Positions 61,061 to 64,000 of a stretch of 64,000 nt of DNA are shown in pieces (within the stretch, counting starts at the first letter, position 1; each line of letters opens with the position of its first letter). This stretch comes from an uncultured Paracoccaceae bacterium (lineage in GTDB: Bacteria; Pseudomonadota; Alphaproteobacteria; Rhodobacterales; Rhodobacteraceae): positions 1-64,000 of the forward strand of contig CANMQJ010000022.1 in the NCBI GenBank assembly GCA_947500005.1, given 5' to 3'. The position numbers and the translations under genes were made by a program. Under the pieces are notes generated by a model. That model was given only the letters and a program-made list of their open reading frames with translations. It was not told the DNA's origin and searched no databases.

Positions 61061-62154
61061 GGTTTCGCGGCCTGACCTGGGACCACCCGCGGGGTTTCAA
61101 CGCGCTGAAGGCGGCGGGCGGGCCCGTCGACTGGTCTGTGCAGCCGCTCGAAGGGTTCGAATCCGCCCCGATCGCCGAGCTATGCGCCGATTACGATCTT
61201 GTGGTGCTGGATCATCCCCACCTGGGCGAAGCGCTGGCACAGGACTGCCTTGCGCCGCTCGACACGGTCTTTCCGCCCAACGCGCTGGCGCGGATCGCGC
61301 GGGGCGCCATCGGCCCTGCCTATTCCAGCTATGCCATGGCGGGGCGGCAATGGGCGCTTCCGCTGGACGCCGCGACGCAGGTCATGGCACTGCGGCCCGA
61401 CCTGACCGATGCCCGCCCCGAGACATGGGACGAGGTCGATGCTCTGTCAGCTAAGGGCCGTGTCGCGCTGTCTTTGGCCGGGCCGCATGCCGCGCTGTCC
61501 TTTCTGTCGGTCTGCGCAGCGCTCGATCACGCGCTCGACATGCGCGACGGCGGTTGGCCTCGGGATGCTACGGCGGAAACCGCCATCGAGATCCTGAGAC
61601 CGCTCGCCGCGCGGACGTCTGAACATACTAGGGAGCTGAACCCGATCGGGCTGCTAGACATGATGGGGGAAATCGATGACATCCGTCTGATCCCGCTGGT
61701 CTATGGCTATGTCAACTATACCCGCGCTTCGCGCCCGGTTTCGTTCCACGATGCGCCCCGGGCGGGCGGCCGGCCGGGGTCGATCCTCGGCGGGACGGGC
61801 ATCGCCATCTCGCGCCGGGCGGAGGTGGATGACACCCTGCGCAATCACCTGCTCTGGCTGATGTCCGAGGAGGCGCAGCGCGGCTTTATCCCCGATCATG
61901 ACGGTCAGCCCGGCCTGCGCAGCGCATGGGGCGACCCGAAAGTGAATGCTGCCTGGGGGGATTTCTATATGAACACTGCCGCAAGTCTGGAGGCTGCTGC
62001 CATACGCCCGCGCCATGACGGATACATCGCCTTGCAGACCCGCGCCTCGGCCCATCTGCGCGAGGCGTTCGAGGCGGGAACACCTGTGCCGCGCTTGGCG
62101 CGCGAGTTGCGCGAGATGTTCGAGGCCAGCCTGATTGAAAGGACTCCAGCATGA
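61057..62154 (+). CDS. Solute-binding-protein-fold protein without signal peptide
   Basis: 365 residues from ATG at 61057 (ATGA overlap). It has the layout of extracellular solute-binding family 1 proteins: AELCADYDLVVLDHPHLGEA, GPAYSSYAMAGRQWALPLDA, ATQVMALRPDLTDARPETWD, and LGGTGIAISRRAEVDDTLRN. The N-terminus (MRFRGLTWDHPRGFNALKAA) has no signal peptide, TAT motif or lipobox, and no upstream start in the same frame would add one. It would stay in the cytosol. Its neighbours are CoA-ester enzymes, not permeases, and both gene borders overlap, so it belongs to that pathway. Confidence 0.8.
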   Translation: MRFRGLTWDHPRGFNALKAAGGPVDWSVQPLEGFESAPIAELCADYDLVVLDHPHLGEALAQDCLAPLDTVFPPNALARIARGAIGPAYSSYAMAGRQWALPLDAATQVMALRPDLTDARPETWDEVDALSAKGRVALSLAGPHAALSFLSVCAALDHALDMRDGGWPRDATAETAIEILRPLAARTSEHTRELNPIGLLDMMGEIDDIRLIPLVYGYVNYTRASRPVSFHDAPRAGGRPGSILGGTGIAISRRAEVDDTLRNHLLWLMSEEAQRGFIPDHDGQPGLRSAWGDPKVNAAWGDFYMNTAASLEAAAIRPRHDGYIALQTRASAHLREAFEAGTPVPRLARELREMFEASLIERTPA

Positions 62155-62918
62155 GCGCCCCGCTTACGCTTGCCGTCGAGAACCGGATTGCCACGATCAC
62201 CTATAACCGGCCCGAAAAGCTGAACGCGATGACGCCCGAGATGGCGGGCCTGATGTGGGAGGCCGTCCGACACGTGAACGACGATAACGAGGTGCGCGCC
62301 GTTGTCCTGACCGGAACTGGCAAGGCATTCTGTGCAGGCTCGGACATCTCCGATCTCGACCGCTACGCCACAGCCTGGGATTTCCGCAACCGCCCGGAAT
62401 ATTGCGACGCGCTGCGGTCGTTGTTGAAACCGTCCATCGCCGCGATCAACGGCTACGCGATGGGCGGGGGGCTGGAAATGGCGCTCTCCTGCGACATCCG
62501 GATCGCCGCCGACACAGCGAAATTCGCCGCACCCGAGGTCAAGCTGGGCTGGATCGGCGGCGGCGGGATGACCGCACTGCTCGCGCATTCCATCGGACCC
62601 TCCAACGCGGCGCTGATGGTGATGACGGGGGATCCGATCAGCGCAGCGACGGCGCTGGACTGGCGGCTCGTGTCCGAAGTGAGGGCGCCCGGCGACCTGC
62701 TGGCCCGCGCCACGGAAATAGCGGACGCGATTACGAGTCGGGCGCCGATTGCCGCCGAAACCGCGCGGCGGAACCTTCAGGCGGCCTATAACATGCCGCT
62801 TGAAAAGGCCGTGGCCTATGAGCGCGATCTGCAGGCGATTTGCTTCGCGACCGAGGATGCCGCAGAGGGCCGCGCGGCCTTTGCCGAAAAGCGCACGCCG
62901 GATTTCAAACGGCGGTGA
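62151..62918 (+). CDS. Enoyl-CoA hydratase/isomerase family protein
   Basis: 255 residues of the crotonase fold: ITYNRPEKLNAMTPEMAGLM, LTGTGKAFCAGSDISDLDRY (first oxyanion half), INGYAMGGGLEMALSCDIRI (second half), with the classical glutamate in GGGLEM, and PEVKLGWIGGGGMTALLAHS. Overlaps the preceding stop. It is likely to hydrate or isomerise the CoA ester made by the first gene of the operon. Confidence 0.9.
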   Translation: MSAPLTLAVENRIATITYNRPEKLNAMTPEMAGLMWEAVRHVNDDNEVRAVVLTGTGKAFCAGSDISDLDRYATAWDFRNRPEYCDALRSLLKPSIAAINGYAMGGGLEMALSCDIRIAADTAKFAAPEVKLGWIGGGGMTALLAHSIGPSNAALMVMTGDPISAATALDWRLVSEVRAPGDLLARATEIADAITSRAPIAAETARRNLQAAYNMPLEKAVAYERDLQAICFATEDAAEGRAAFAEKRTPDFKRR

Positions 62919-62922
62919 GGAC

Positions 62923-64000
62923 ATGGACATGACTTTCATCGACGAACCCCGGGGGCTCTGGCTCGGCCGTTGCTGGCTGCCGGACGTGCAAGGGCCTGGC
63001 GTGGTCACGCTGCGCGAAGGCGTGCTTTTCGACATCACATCGGTCGAGGCACCGACGGTAAGCCATGTTCTGGACCTGCCCGACCCAGCGGAACATGTAC
63101 GCTCTGCGCAAGGTACCTCCGTCGGGCGGCTGGAGGAGGTCGCCTCCAACCAGGTCGGTCTGGATACCCTCCACCTGCTTGCGCCCTGCGATCTGCAGGC
63201 TGTGAAAGCCTGCGGCGTGACCTTTGCACGGTCGATGCTGGAGCGCGTGATCGAGGAGAAGGCCGCCGGTGACCCGAAAGGCGCGGAACAGATCCGAGCA
63301 CGTATCGGCTCGGCCATCGGCGACAGCCTGCGCAATCTGCGCGCGGGATCGCCCGAGGCGGCCAACGTAAAGCACGCGCTTCAGGAGGAAGGGCTTTGGT
63401 CCCAATACCTGGAGGTCGGCATCGGGCCGGATGCCGAAGTGTTCTCGAAATGCCCTCCCATGGCCTCGGTCGGGCCAGGCGCCGAAGTGGGCCTTCACCC
63501 GGTGTCGAAATGGAACAATCCCGAGCCCGAGATCGTGCTGGCCGTCTCCTCCTCCGGCCGGATCCTTGGGGCGACGCTGGGCAATGACGTGAACCTCCGC
63601 GATGTCGAAGGCCGGTCGGCGCTTCTTTTGGGCAAGGCCAAGGACAATAACGCCTCCTGCGCCATCGGACCGATGATCCGGCTGTTCGACGGCGGCTTCA
63701 CGCTCGATGACGTGCGCCGTGCCGAACTGACCCTGAGTGTCGAGGGCCTGGACGGGTTCACGCTCACCGGCCATTCCTCGATGTCCGAGATTAGCCGCGA
63801 TCCCGAGGATCTCGTCGCCCAGACCCTCGGGCGCCACCATCAGTACCCCGACGGGATGGTTCTGTTCCTCGGGACGATGTTCGCCCCGACCGAGGATCGT
63901 GGCGCGAAGGGGGAGGGGTTCACCCACAAGCCGGGTGATATTGTCACGATCTCCGCACCCGGCCTGGGCCGCCTGGTGAACGTGGTGCAGCTTTCGACCG
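62923..64000 (+). CDS. Fumarylacetoacetate hydrolase-family protein (open at right edge)
   Basis: The frame opens at ATG 62923 (TGAGG upstream) and stays open through the window end, 359 codons. Motifs of the FAH fold: ACGVTFARSMLERVIEEKAA, LWSQYLEVGIGPDAEVFSKC, HPVSKWNNPEPEIVLAVSSS (acidic metal-ligand region), LGNDVNLRDVEGRSALLLGK and KPGDIVTISAPGLGRLVNVV. The extended N-terminal domain (about 100 residues before ACGVTFARS) resembles sugar-acid-pathway members. Likely reaction: hydrolysis or dehydration of a 2-keto-acid. Only the last few residues are missing. Confidence 0.88.
   Translation, partial: MDMTFIDEPRGLWLGRCWLPDVQGPGVVTLREGVLFDITSVEAPTVSHVLDLPDPAEHVRSAQGTSVGRLEEVASNQVGLDTLHLLAPCDLQAVKACGVTFARSMLERVIEEKAAGDPKGAEQIRARIGSAIGDSLRNLRAGSPEAANVKHALQEEGLWSQYLEVGIGPDAEVFSKCPPMASVGPGAEVGLHPVSKWNNPEPEIVLAVSSSGRILGATLGNDVNLRDVEGRSALLLGKAKDNNASCAIGPMIRLFDGGFTLDDVRRAELTLSVEGLDGFTLTGHSSMSEISRDPEDLVAQTLGRHHQYPDGMVLFLGTMFAPTEDRGAKGEGFTHKPGDIVTISAPGLGRLVNVVQLST

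Noticed and set aside
1..64000. CRISPR arrays, tRNA or rRNA genes
   Set aside because: No regularly spaced repeats, cloverleaf-like segments or conserved rRNA stretches were noticed on either strand; this was by reading only, and a tRNA or CRISPR scan would settle it.

Overview
The window looks like a chromosomal or large-plasmid segment of an alphaproteobacterium of the Rhodobacteraceae (Roseobacter group). The grounds are the GC-rich coding sequence, the gene families (AapJQM-type amino-acid transporter, TRAP carboxylate transporter, many CaiB/BaiF CoA transferases, CUT1 sugar ABC operon, IS91 element with a linked tyrosine recombinase) and the protein sequences themselves. No rRNA, tRNA, phage structural genes or CRISPR array were seen. 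The content is catabolic and transport islands separated by scrapyards of broken insertion sequences.

Layout. 1-2363 (-): the start of a large repeat protein with at least six CARDB-like domains, open at the left edge. 2.7-4.3 kb: mosaic of fragments (IS5, IS66, a TRAP permease piece, a twice-deleted sarcosine/dimethylglycine dehydrogenase). 4.4-9.9 kb (-): complete Dpp/Opp-type ABC importer, divergent from a XRE-cupin regulator, a YtcJ-like amidohydrolase and a CobW-type GTPase (10.0-13.25 kb, +). 13.7-15.1 kb: DUF6880 protein. 15.4-17.9 kb: IS110 remnant and IS91 transposase plus integrase remnant that cuts a SnoaL-like gene; then an intact SnoaL-like gene and a LysR regulator. 19.9-20.4 kb: ankyrin/IS6 fusion debris.

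20.4-32.1 kb (-): an amino-acid catabolic island: AapJ-AapQ-AapM, a GntR(FCD) regulator, a PLP decarboxylase, a broken AapP, a CaiB-type CoA transferase, an aldehyde dehydrogenase, a broken class III aminotransferase and a broken MocR regulator. Three intergenic copies of TGATATAACA mark a likely regulon. Together they suggest uptake, decarboxylation, transamination, oxidation and CoA activation of an amino acid, a route now interrupted by mutations. 32.5-44.4 kb (-): one long operon (two enoyl-CoA hydratases, an AtuA-like protein, TRAP DctPQM, two CoA transferases, a GntR-UTRA regulator, an acyl-CoA dehydrogenase, a quinone-oxidoreductase-like enzyme) for import and CoA-dependent breakdown of an unknown carboxylate. 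Halves of an IS6-family element in opposite orientation flank it (32.1-32.46 and 47.6-47.98 kb). 44.6-47.9 kb: IS256 and IS3 remnants, small unknown genes and an exonuclease cut by the IS6 fragment.

48.0-59.8 kb: a divergent LacI regulator and a CUT1 sugar/polyol ABC operon with two non-identical ATPases, two sugar isomerase/epimerase-like proteins, a Gfo/Idh/MocA oxidoreductase, a DUF4432 aldose-epimerase-like protein and an SDR. 59.8-64.0 kb: a second + strand operon with a CoA transferase, a solute-binding-protein fold lacking a signal peptide, an enoyl-CoA hydratase and a fumarylacetoacetate-hydrolase-family enzyme open at the right edge.

The most unusual signals are short palindromic cassettes inserted inside IS91 and IS3 transposase genes, a pair of ABC ATPases whose defects complement each other so that one ATP site is canonical and the other degenerate, the three-site operator set of the amino-acid island, and the cytosolic SBP-like protein encoded among CoA-ester enzymes.
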